Positions 18,334-25,428 of a DNA stretch of 64,000 nt are shown piece by piece. The DNA comes from Cereibacter ovatus (GTDB taxonomy: Bacteria > Pseudomonadota > Alphaproteobacteria > Rhodobacterales > Rhodobacteraceae), in the NCBI RefSeq assembly GCF_900207575.1, contig NZ_OAOQ01000018.1:1-64000 (forward strand), read 5' to 3'. How positions within the stretch are numbered: the stretch's first letter is position 1; each line of letters starts with the position of its first letter. Both the position numbers and the translations under genes were made by a program. Under the pieces are notes generated by a model that was given only the letters and a program-made list of their open reading frames with translations, was not told the DNA's origin and ran no database searches.

Positions 18334-19755
18334 ATGACCGACCAACCCTTCCGCCCGTTCGAGACCCACCTCGACGAGGCCACCGCGCTTTCCATCCTGC
18401 GCGAGGCGGTGCGCGGCGCCGAGGATGGCGAGCTGTTTCTGGAACGCTCCCGGTCGGAAACGCTGGTGCTGGATGACGGCCGGGTAAAGTCGGCCAGCTA
18501 TGACGCCAGCGAAGGCTTTGGCCTGCGCGCGGTGGCGGGCGAGGTGGCGGGCTATGGCCATTCGACCGAAATTTCGGACCGCGCGCTGCGGCGGGCGGCC
18601 GAGACAGCACGGCTGGCGGTAGGGGACGGTGGGGGCGTGATGGCCCAGCCGCCACAGGGCACCAACCGCAGGCTGTATTCCGATGCCGATCCGATGGCGG
18701 ATGCGGCCTTTGCGGTGAAGATCGACCTTCTGCGCGAGATCGACGCCTTCGCCCGCGCGCTGGACCCGCGGGTGATCCAGGTGTCGGCCACAGTCTCGGC
18801 CGGCTTGCAAGAGGTCGAGATCCTGCGCCCCGAGGGCCTGCGTCTGGCCGATGTGCGGCCGATGGCGCGGATGAATGTCTCGGTGATCGTGGAACAGGGC
18901 GGTCGGCGTGAATCGGGCAGCTTTGGCGGCGGCGGGCGGCATGGGCTGGCGCGGCTGATGGCGCCGGACTGGTGGCAGGCGGCCGCGCGCGAGGCGGTGC
19001 GGGTGGCACTGGTCAACCTTGAGGCCGAACCCGCACCGGCGGGCATGATGGATGTGGTGCTGGGCGCGGGCTGGCCCGGCATCCTGCTGCACGAGGCGAT
19101 CGGCCACGGGCTGGAAGCCGACTTCAACCGCAAGAAGACCTCGGCCTTTGCCGGGCTGATGGGGCAGCGGATCGCGGCGCCGGGGGTGACGGTGCTGGAT
19201 GACGGCACGATCCCGGACCGGCGCGGCTCGATCTCGGTCGATGACGAGGGCACACCGTCGGGGCGGACGGTGCTGATCGAGGATGGCATCCTTGTGGGCT
19301 ACATGCAGGACCGCCAGAACGCCCGCCTGATGGGGGGGCAATCGACCGGCAACGGAAGGCGCGAGGGCTATGCCCATATCCCGATGCCGCGGATGACCAA
19401 CACCTACATGCTGGGCGGCGATGCCGCACCCGATGACATCGTGGCCGGCCTGACCGACGGGATTTATGCCGTGGGCTTTGGCGGCGGGCAGGTGGATATC
19501 ACCAACGGCAAGTTCGTCTTTTCCTGCACCGAGGCTTACCGCGTCCGGAACGGCAAGATCGGCGCCCCGGTGAAGGGCGCAACACTGATCGGCGACGGCG
19601 CCACAGCCCTGAAGCATATCCGCGCCATCGGCAACGACATGAAGCTTGACCCCGGCATCGGCAATTGCGGCAAGCAGGGCCAGTGGGTTCCGGTGGGCGT
19701 GGGCCAGCCGACGTTGCTGATCGGCGGATTGACGGTGGGCGGAAGCCAGACCTGA
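18334..19755 (+). CDS. tldD: Metalloprotease TldD
   Basis: TldD is the catalytic subunit of the TldD-TldE(PmbA) heterodimer, which degrades unfolded peptides and matures some modified peptides. The 473-residue protein has the zinc motif HEAIGH within LLHEAIGHGLEADFNRKKTS, a conserved GVTVLDDGTIPDRRGS, and R-E-G-Y-A-H-I-P-M-P-R-M-T-N-T-Y before the C-terminal KGATLIGDG. The open frame extends far upstream, but the family N-terminus starts at the ATG at 18334. PmbA is not adjacent. Confidence 0.95.
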   Translation: MTDQPFRPFETHLDEATALSILREAVRGAEDGELFLERSRSETLVLDDGRVKSASYDASEGFGLRAVAGEVAGYGHSTEISDRALRRAAETARLAVGDGGGVMAQPPQGTNRRLYSDADPMADAAFAVKIDLLREIDAFARALDPRVIQVSATVSAGLQEVEILRPEGLRLADVRPMARMNVSVIVEQGGRRESGSFGGGGRHGLARLMAPDWWQAAAREAVRVALVNLEAEPAPAGMMDVVLGAGWPGILLHEAIGHGLEADFNRKKTSAFAGLMGQRIAAPGVTVLDDGTIPDRRGSISVDDEGTPSGRTVLIEDGILVGYMQDRQNARLMGGQSTGNGRREGYAHIPMPRMTNTYMLGGDAAPDDIVAGLTDGIYAVGFGGGQVDITNGKFVFSCTEAYRVRNGKIGAPVKGATLIGDGATALKHIRAIGNDMKLDPGIGNCGKQGQWVPVGVGQPTLLIGGLTVGGSQT

Positions 19756-19778
19756 CGGCGCCTTCGGCCAGTGGCGAA

Positions 19779-19830
19779 GCGGGGGTTTTGCACCCCCGCA
19801 CCCCCGCAGGATATTTTCGCCAGAATGAAA
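19779..19830. repeat. Rhodobacterales-type extragenic hairpin repeat
   Basis: A perfect eight-base stem GCGGGGGT/ACCCCCGC (19779-19799) is followed by a C-rich stretch and ATATTTTCGCCAGAATGAAA. This combination is a familiar dispersed extragenic element in Rhodobacter-like genomes. It also sits where a tldD terminator would be expected. Only one copy is in this window. Confidence 0.55.
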
Positions 19831-20018
19831 GGGGCCGCGTGTTTGCGTGAGCGTGGCAGGAATGCCGGCGGCCCCCTATCGTTGTGACGGTATCGGGGGA
19901 CCGGGGCGAAGTTTTCGCCCTTACGCGCATCTGGAAGGTCTGGGAAACCGGGGATGGACCCTTTCCAATTCTGCGCGGGCATCGCAGGTTTGGACATGCC
20001 GGAAGCAGGGAGAACGGG

Positions 20019-20570
20019 ATGAAGATCGCCATCGTCACCGCATCGGACCGCGCAAGTTGCGGCGATTACGAGGATACGAGCGGTCCGGCCATCGCGGACT
20101 GGTTGGAGACCGTGGTAACCTCGCCTTACCGGATCATCCGCCGGATCGTGCCCGACGGGATCGAATCGGTCCGCGACACGCTGGTGGAGTTGTGCGATCT
20201 TGAAGGCGCGGCGCTGGTGTTCACCACCGGCGGCACCGGCCCATCGCCGCGCGACCTGACGCCCGAAGCGATGGCCCTGACGATCGAGAAGGAACTGCCG
20301 GGGTTTGGCGAGTTGTTGCGGTTTGCCGGTCTGCAACAGACGCCGACCGCGATCCTGTCGCGGCAGACGGCGGGCATCCGGGGCCGGTCGCTGATCGTGA
20401 ACCTGCCGGGGCAGCCGGCCTCGATCACGCTGTCGTTGCAGGCGATTTTCGCAGCGATCCCGAAATGTCTGGAGTTGATCGGAGCGGGGGGGATGACCGT
20501 CTCGGACAGGTGGGGGGCCGAGGGCCATGCCGCGCCGCGGCTGCCCGATTATCTGCGTCCGCCGTCCTGA
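20019..20570 (+). CDS. mogA: Molybdopterin adenylyltransferase MogA
   Basis: MogA adenylylates molybdopterin before molybdenum insertion. The 183-residue protein starts M-K-I-A-I-V-T-A-S-D-R-A-S. It has the MPT-binding motif VFTTGGTGPSPRDLTPEA and the late TAILSRQTAGIRGRSLIVNL, with the expected length. The ATG at 20019 has GGGAG upstream and matches the family start; the frame extends further upstream without support. Other molybdenum cofactor genes are not adjacent. It is the last ordinary gene before the accessory locus. Confidence 0.93.
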   Translation: MKIAIVTASDRASCGDYEDTSGPAIADWLETVVTSPYRIIRRIVPDGIESVRDTLVELCDLEGAALVFTTGGTGPSPRDLTPEAMALTIEKELPGFGELLRFAGLQQTPTAILSRQTAGIRGRSLIVNLPGQPASITLSLQAIFAAIPKCLELIGAGGMTVSDRWGAEGHAAPRLPDYLRPPS

Positions 20571-20697
20571 CCCTTGCCCCCGGGTATGGACGGCGGCGCC
20601 CAGCCCGGATGGATGCCGCGAGGCTGCCCCCCGGTCGCGCGCGGCGCCTGCGCGGGGTGGCGCGGCGGTGATCGCATTCCCCGACCGCTTTTGCGTG

Positions 20698-20829
20698 TCA
20701 GGCGGGGGCCGGGGCCCCGTCCTGACCATTCCGCATTCCTGACGCGGCCATGCAGGCCGGAACCTCAGGATGGTCGGGACGGCGAAAAGGCGGGGGAAGC
20801 ATCGATGGACTTGCGCACCCATACACCAT
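20698..20829 (-). CDS. Candidate 43-residue peptide facing the radical SAM gene
   Basis: The frame encodes M-V-Y-G-C-A-S-P-S-M-L-P-P-P-F-R-R-P and then PEVPACMAASGMRNG, ending in an alanine/proline tail. What supports it is an excellent ribosome site: AGGAGG five bases before the ATG. It contains two cysteines. Its start codon overlaps, on the opposite strand, one possible start of the radical SAM gene (shared CATG). A short peptide beside a radical SAM enzyme invites the idea of a substrate, but I recognise no precursor family. Confidence 0.35.
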   Translation of the reverse strand: MVYGCASPSMLPPPFRRPDHPEVPACMAASGMRNGQDGAPAPA

Positions 20830-20831
20830 GA
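20805..20831 (+). CDS. Possible eight-codon leader ORF of the radical SAM gene
   Basis: The frame reads M-D-L-R-T-H-T-P-stop. A GGGGGA ribosome site lies before its ATG, and its stop codon overlaps the ATG at 20828 (ATGA). This is the arrangement of a translational-coupling leader. It may also be chance, since the ATG at 20894 is an alternative start for the following gene. Confidence 0.25.
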   Translation: MDLRTHTP

Positions 20832-21898
20832 TAGCCTCCTGTTTCGGGCTGGGCGGCATAGGGTCGGCCGCCAATGCAGCAATGTGCGCAAGGATGACTG
20901 ACAGCCCGCTGGACAGGTTCCGTATCGGCACGACTTCGCCCGCGGGCAGCGGACAGAAGCGGTCTGGCCTGCGCGACCATGATCGCTGGGTCTCGGTCGC
21001 GATGGAGTTCCGCTGCAATCTGCGCTGCACGCATTGCATGATCGAAGGCGCGATGAGCCGGCTTCAGGGTGCCTCGGACGCCGAATTCTCGGCCGTGCTG
21101 GACCGGCAGGCGGCCGAGCGCCCGTGGGACGGGCTGGTGCTGACGGGGGCCGAGATCACGCTGCGCCACGATCTTGCCCGGATCGTGGCCCGGGCGCGCG
21201 GGGCGGGCTTTGCCCATGTCCGGGTGCAGACACACGGGATGCAGCTGCATCGGCGCGACTATCTGGACCGGCTGGTGGCAGCGGGGGTGGATGAGTTTTT
21301 CATCTCGGTTACCGCGGCCACCGGACCCCGCCACGATGCCATCACCAAGGTGCCGGGATCGTGGCGGCGGATGCGCACCGGGCTGGATCTGATCGAGGCG
21401 CATCATCCGGGCGTGCAGGTCATCACCAACACGGTCATCACCGCCGAAAGCGTCGATGACCTGCCCGGGATCGTCGCGGCCTTCGGCGGCTATGCCTGCA
21501 TCGTGCAGCACGAGTTCTGGAATTATTTTCCAATGTCGGAAATCGACGGCAAGGCGCTTTGCGTGCCTCTGGCCGATGTGCTGCCGCCACTGCGGACGGC
21601 CATCGCGGCGGCCCGGACGCTGGGGCGCCATGTCGAAGTGAAAAACATTCCCGAATGTCTGCTGGGCGATGATGCCCCCCTGCTGGTCAACACCCAGCCC
21701 CTGCTGGTCATCGACCCGCAGTTCTGGACCGATTTCGACCTGAACGACTTTTACCGATGCCCACACCGCGGCCTTTGCACCTCGACCGAGTGTCTTGGCC
21801 TGACCGCCGCCTATATCCGCCGGTTCGGCGACGAAGGCGCGCTTTTGCGGCCCTTGCGCGCCCCGATCGCCGGGCGCGCCCGACAGGAGATCCGATGA
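20828..21898 (+). CDS. Radical SAM protein with extra C-terminal cysteines
   Basis: The radical SAM cluster motif C-x3-C-x2-C is present as FRCNLRCTHC (Cys 63, 67 and 70 from the 20828 start). It is followed by VLTGAEITLRHD, corresponding to the SAM-binding G-G-E-P strand, though here it reads G-A-E. A C-terminal cluster CPHRGLCTSTEC could hold a second iron-sulphur centre, as in peptide-modifying SPASM/twitch enzymes. The start is uncertain: 20828 is coupled to a mini-ORF, while 20894 (M-T-D-S-P-L-D-R-F) is possible. It overlaps the next gene (ATGA). Substrate unknown; the neighbours suggest a protein or peptide. Confidence 0.8.
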   Translation: MIASCFGLGGIGSAANAAMCARMTDSPLDRFRIGTTSPAGSGQKRSGLRDHDRWVSVAMEFRCNLRCTHCMIEGAMSRLQGASDAEFSAVLDRQAAERPWDGLVLTGAEITLRHDLARIVARARGAGFAHVRVQTHGMQLHRRDYLDRLVAAGVDEFFISVTAATGPRHDAITKVPGSWRRMRTGLDLIEAHHPGVQVITNTVITAESVDDLPGIVAAFGGYACIVQHEFWNYFPMSEIDGKALCVPLADVLPPLRTAIAAARTLGRHVEVKNIPECLLGDDAPLLVNTQPLLVIDPQFWTDFDLNDFYRCPHRGLCTSTECLGLTAAYIRRFGDEGALLRPLRAPIAGRARQEIR

Positions 21899-22731
21899 CC
21901 GCCCCCCCCCATCGCCTGCCGCCCGGCCTGTTCCGGCCGGCCCTGCTGTCTGCCCTGTTCCTGTCACTGGCCACGGGCGCATCGGCCAGCACCGGCTTCG
22001 AATGCGTGATGGAAGCCGCGCGTGTCATCGAACTCAGTTCGCGCACGCAGGGCGTGATCGAGGAAATCCTTGTGGACAAGGGCCAGCGCGTGACCAAGGG
22101 CGACATCATCGCCCGCACCGATGCGACGATGGAGACGGCGGCGCTGCGCATCCTTCAGGCAAGGGCGGCCTCGGACGCGGCAATCGCCACGCAGAAAGCG
22201 CGGCTTGATTTCGCCAGCGCGCAACTGGCCCGCGCCGAAAAGCTGGAACGGCAGAACGCGCAAAGTCTCGTGAAGGTGGAAGAACTGCGCTATGAGGTGG
22301 CGATCGCACGCTCACAACTGCGGCAGGCCGAAAGCGACCGCGCTTCGGCACTGGCCGAGGCAGACCGGGCGCGGATCGCGGTGGAAAACACCCGCATCCG
22401 CGCGCCCTTCGGCGGCGTCGTCACCGACGTCACCCTGTCGGCGGGCGAATATGTCACCGCCGACCGCCATGTGGCGGTGCTGGTCCAGACCGATCCCATC
22501 CATGTCGATGCCTTTCTGCCGGCCGATCTTCACGACAGGGTCCGCCCGGGCGACAAGGTCCGCATCCATCCCGAGATCCCGCAAGGCGCCGAGATCGTGG
22601 CGCCGATCCTGTCGGTCGATACCGTGCTTGATCCTGCCTCGCGCACCTTCGGCATCCGGGTGGCGCTGCCCAACGGCGACGAACGGCTGGTCGCGGGGCA
22701 ACGCTGCACGCTGGATCTGACGGTGCAATAA
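21895..22731 (+). CDS. HlyD/RND-type periplasmic adaptor protein
   Basis: The 278-residue protein has a signal peptide (A-L-L-S-A-L-F-L-S-L-A-T-G-A-S-A) and then a split lipoyl domain (RTQGVIEEILVDKGQRVTKG and RIRAPFGGVVTDVTLSAGEY). A coiled-coil hairpin between them is rich in alanine, arginine and glutamate. The C-terminal part has the adaptor beta-barrel. Such proteins bridge inner-membrane pumps and outer-membrane channels. It is soluble or loosely attached, unlike the two membrane-anchored HlyD proteins at 27408-31410. Its ATG overlaps the radical SAM stop, so the two are co-translated. No pump or channel gene is beside it. Confidence 0.85.
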   Translation: MTAPPHRLPPGLFRPALLSALFLSLATGASASTGFECVMEAARVIELSSRTQGVIEEILVDKGQRVTKGDIIARTDATMETAALRILQARAASDAAIATQKARLDFASAQLARAEKLERQNAQSLVKVEELRYEVAIARSQLRQAESDRASALAEADRARIAVENTRIRAPFGGVVTDVTLSAGEYVTADRHVAVLVQTDPIHVDAFLPADLHDRVRPGDKVRIHPEIPQGAEIVAPILSVDTVLDPASRTFGIRVALPNGDERLVAGQRCTLDLTVQ

Positions 22732-22750
22732 GCCGGGCGAAGGTATCCTT

Positions 22751-22789
22751 GGTCAGGGGGTCTGATCCTTTTGGCGATGCCTCCTGACC
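22751..22789 (+). terminator. Hairpin after the HlyD-like gene
   Basis: GGTCAGG and CCTGACC pair with additional G/C pairs around a loop of about 20 bases. It lies 20 bases after the stop and lacks a T tract. It may end the radical SAM-HlyD transcript; the sapC-like gene then starts 217 bases further on with its own strong ribosome site. Confidence 0.35.
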
Positions 22790-23006
22790 ACGAATGCCTC
22801 CCCTTCCGTCCGGTCGCGCTTTTGCCTTGCCGCCCCATCCTTCTGCGACCCCTGCGCGCCGCATCAAAGAGTTAGATGTTGCAGGCAGCAAAAGGCAGGA
22901 GCGAAGCCGAAAGGCCCCGATCCGGCGATTGTGTGGCAGCCCCCGTGGCTGCACCGCTCGACCGACGGTGCCACGGCCATCGCCATGAACAGGACAGGAG
23001 GTCAGA

Positions 23007-23747
23007 ATGTCCAAGCAACTGTTGATCTATGAACGCGTGGTTCCGCTGTCGTCCGAGGCCCATCGCGACGTCTCGGTGAAAATGTCCGACTCGTTCGACT
23101 TTGCCCGCGATCTGAATTCGGTGCCGCTGCTGGCGGCCGAATTCGCCTCGGCGGTGCCGGATCATCCGATCGTCTTTGCCGGTCAGGGCGATGCGATCTT
23201 CCCCGCGATCATTCTGGGACTCGAACAGGATGCGAACCTGTGCGTCGATGCCGAAGGCGGCTGGACCGGCGGCTATATCCCCGCGTTCCTGCGCCGCTAT
23301 CCGTTCGTCTTCTCGCAAGAGGCGGGCAACTTCACACTGTGCATCGACGAGGGCTTTGCCGGTCTGAACCGCGACGGCCGCGGCGAGCGGCTGTTCGACG
23401 TGGACGGCAACCGCACCAGCTTTCTTCAGAACATGCTGACTTTCGTCTCGCAGTATCAGGCACAGTTCGAACGCACCCGGCTGTTCTGCCAGCGGCTGGC
23501 ATCGCTTGACCTGCTGGAACCGGCGCAGGCGCGCTTTTCCACCCCGGCCGGGCGCAGCGGCACGCTGAGCGGCTTCATGACGATCAACCGCGACCGTCTG
23601 AAAGCCATCCCCGAGGCGTCGCTGCACGAGATGTTCGCCACCGACGAATTGGAGCTGTGCTTCATCCACCTGCATTCGCTGCAAAACATCAACCGGCTGG
23701 GCAACAGGGTGCCTGCGGCGGAAGCCGTGGCAACCGCAGCCGAGTGA
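23007..23747 (+). CDS. SapC-family protein
   Basis: The 246-residue protein starts M-S-K-Q-L-L-I-Y-E-R-V-V-P-L. It contains the SapC-family core P-I-V-F-A-G-Q-G-D-A-I-F-P-A-I-I-L-G, W-T-G-G-Y-I-P-A-F-L-R-R-Y-P-F-V-F and the C-terminal LHSLQNINRLGNR. The family is named after a gene of the Campylobacter S-layer secretion locus, where it lies beside type I secretion genes; its biochemical function is unknown. AGGAGG precedes the ATG. The stop overlaps the start of the methyltransferase gene. Presence next to a giant surface protein fits the family's history. Confidence 0.85.
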   Translation: MSKQLLIYERVVPLSSEAHRDVSVKMSDSFDFARDLNSVPLLAAEFASAVPDHPIVFAGQGDAIFPAIILGLEQDANLCVDAEGGWTGGYIPAFLRRYPFVFSQEAGNFTLCIDEGFAGLNRDGRGERLFDVDGNRTSFLQNMLTFVSQYQAQFERTRLFCQRLASLDLLEPAQARFSTPAGRSGTLSGFMTINRDRLKAIPEASLHEMFATDELELCFIHLHSLQNINRLGNRVPAAEAVATAAE

Positions 23748-24715
23748 GCGCGCAGGCATCGCCGGGCTGGGCCGAAATATTGCCCGGCCACATCCCGGCG
23801 GTGCAGGTGCTGGAACGGCTGGTTCTTGCAGGCTGGCCGGGCACCCCGGCCTCGGCGTGGCTGACCGATGAGGGCCGCCGCTTCCTGCCGCAGCTGTTCG
23901 ACGCTTCGGCCGCAGGGGACGCCTGCCGCGCCTTTCTGGCCCGCGAACTGGCCGAGGACGCGCCGGGGGTGCGTGCCCGGCTGGCCTTCCTGCGCGGGGC
24001 GATGCGCGACGTGGCGCTGCATGGCGATCTGCTGTTTGCCGATCCCGATGCCTTCATGGCGCGGGCCGGAACGTTCGCGCTGTTCGATTATTCCCGCGCC
24101 GCCTGCGCGTCGGCCGAGGCACAGGCCGCGATCCGGCCATGGGTCGATTATCTTGCCACCCTGACCCGGGCCGAGGCGCCGGTTCTGCTGCCGTTGCTGG
24201 ATCTGCCGCCCGGGGCCCGGATCCTGGAACCGGGCGGCAATTCCGGCGCTTTTGCCCGCGCGGTGATCGCAGGGCACGCACCCGCGGCGCATGTCGTGTT
24301 TGATCTGCCGGCGGTCTGCGCGCTTGGCCGGATGCAGGGCGGCGGCGTGCGCTTCGCCGCGGGCGACATGCGCCGGCCCGACTGGCGCAGTCAGGCGGGC
24401 ATCACGCCCGATGTGGTGCTGTTCAAATCCGTCCTGCACGACTGGCCCGAACCCGAGGCCGCCGCGCTGCTGGGGCACGCCTTGGCCGCGCTGGCGCCCG
24501 GCGGGCGGCTGATCCTGGCCGAGCGGGCGGCGTTTTCCGGCATGGCGACAGGCTCGGCGCTGGATTACGGCAACCTTGTCTTCGCGCCCTTCTACCGCAG
24601 CCCCGAGATCTACCGTCGCCTGCTGGCCAAGATCAGGCCCGGCCTGACGATCCGCCTGACACCCTGCCGGATCGACATGGACTGGTTCGTGCTGACCGCA
24701 ACGCGTGCCGCATGA
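23744..24715 (+). CDS. SAM-dependent O-methyltransferase (plant COMT/hydroxyindole type)
   Basis: The 323-residue protein has an N-terminal helical, winged-helix-like dimerisation region and a C-terminal Rossmann domain. Motif I is R-I-L-E-P-G-G-N-S-G-A-F-A-R-A, then VVFDLPAVCALG, and the catalytic-region motif is V-L-F-K-S-V-L-H-D-W-P-E. This matches the O-methyltransferase family that includes acetylserotonin and caffeate enzymes and bacterial tailoring enzymes. The start is GTG at 23744, overlapping the SapC stop by four bases. The stop overlaps the next start (ATGA). Substrate unknown. Confidence 0.8.
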   Translation: MSAQASPGWAEILPGHIPAVQVLERLVLAGWPGTPASAWLTDEGRRFLPQLFDASAAGDACRAFLARELAEDAPGVRARLAFLRGAMRDVALHGDLLFADPDAFMARAGTFALFDYSRAACASAEAQAAIRPWVDYLATLTRAEAPVLLPLLDLPPGARILEPGGNSGAFARAVIAGHAPAAHVVFDLPAVCALGRMQGGGVRFAAGDMRRPDWRSQAGITPDVVLFKSVLHDWPEPEAAALLGHALAALAPGGRLILAERAAFSGMATGSALDYGNLVFAPFYRSPEIYRRLLAKIRPGLTIRLTPCRIDMDWFVLTATRAA

Positions 24716-25281
24716 CACCTCCCCATCCCGTCATCGCGATCAGCGGCATCCCCGGCGCGGGCAAAAGCCATGCCTGCGCCCGGCTGGCCGGACAGCTTGG
24801 CCTTACCTATCTGGGCTTTGACTCGTTCGAGGTGCTGACCGCCCGCCCCCCGCATGAGGTGCGCCACTGGCTGGACCGCGGCGCCCCGCTGGACGAGATG
24901 TATCACCCCGCGCTGGACGGGGTGCTGGCCGATCTGGCCGCGCGGGGGCCGGTGCTGTTCGAAACCCCGCTGGGCCGGCTGCCCCCCGCGCATGGCCGGC
25001 TGATCCGCTGCGCAATCTGGATCGAGGTCGAGCGCGACATCGCCCTTGCGCGCAAGCTGGGCGCCACGCTTAGCGCGGGCGGCTGGACCGATACCGCCGA
25101 AATGACGGCATGGGTGTCGGATTTTCTTCTGGCGTATGAAAGCCTTGTCCGGCCCTGCCTTGCGGTGCAGGCTGCCCGGGTGAAGGGGCAGTCGGATCAT
25201 GTGGTGGATGGGTTGGACGCCGCCGACATCGTGGCGGACCGGATTGCCCGGATCATCGGCCCGATCCTGCGCGGCTGCTGA
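24712..25281 (+). CDS. P-loop NTPase, kinase-like
   Basis: The 189-residue protein starts with a Walker A loop at once: V-I-A-I-S-G-I-P-G-A-G-K-S-H. It has an acidic D-S-F-E after the second strand and W-I-E-V-E-R-D-I-A-L-A-R-K further on, as in small-molecule kinases of the uridine kinase/adenylate kinase type. I cannot name its substrate. It is the last gene of the SapC-methyltransferase cluster, overlapping the methyltransferase by four bases, and faces the SecA-like gene tail to tail. Confidence 0.7.
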   Translation: MTPPHPVIAISGIPGAGKSHACARLAGQLGLTYLGFDSFEVLTARPPHEVRHWLDRGAPLDEMYHPALDGVLADLAARGPVLFETPLGRLPPAHGRLIRCAIWIEVERDIALARKLGATLSAGGWTDTAEMTAWVSDFLLAYESLVRPCLAVQAARVKGQSDHVVDGLDAADIVADRIARIIGPILRGC

Positions 25282-25304
25282 ACCGGGGGCTGCCGCGGGA
25301 AAAT

Positions 25305-25428
25305 CAACCGGCGGCGCCATGCGGCACGGGATACGCGGTGGCGCTGCGCCGGGCTCACGCCAACGGGCCGGCGCCATGGCGCACAGGATGCGGCGCGGCG
25401 GTATGCCGGGATCACTCCAACCGGCCGG
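25305..25428. repeat. Imperfect 56/57-bp tandem repeat between convergent genes
   Basis: Two units, 25305-25360 and 25361-25417, each start with CAAC-(C/G)GGC and end with CGGG-(C/A)TCAC-(G/T)C. A partial third copy starts at 25418. The array fills the gap between the kinase-like and SecA-like genes and covers the stop codon of the latter. It may act as a bidirectional terminator. Confidence 0.7.
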
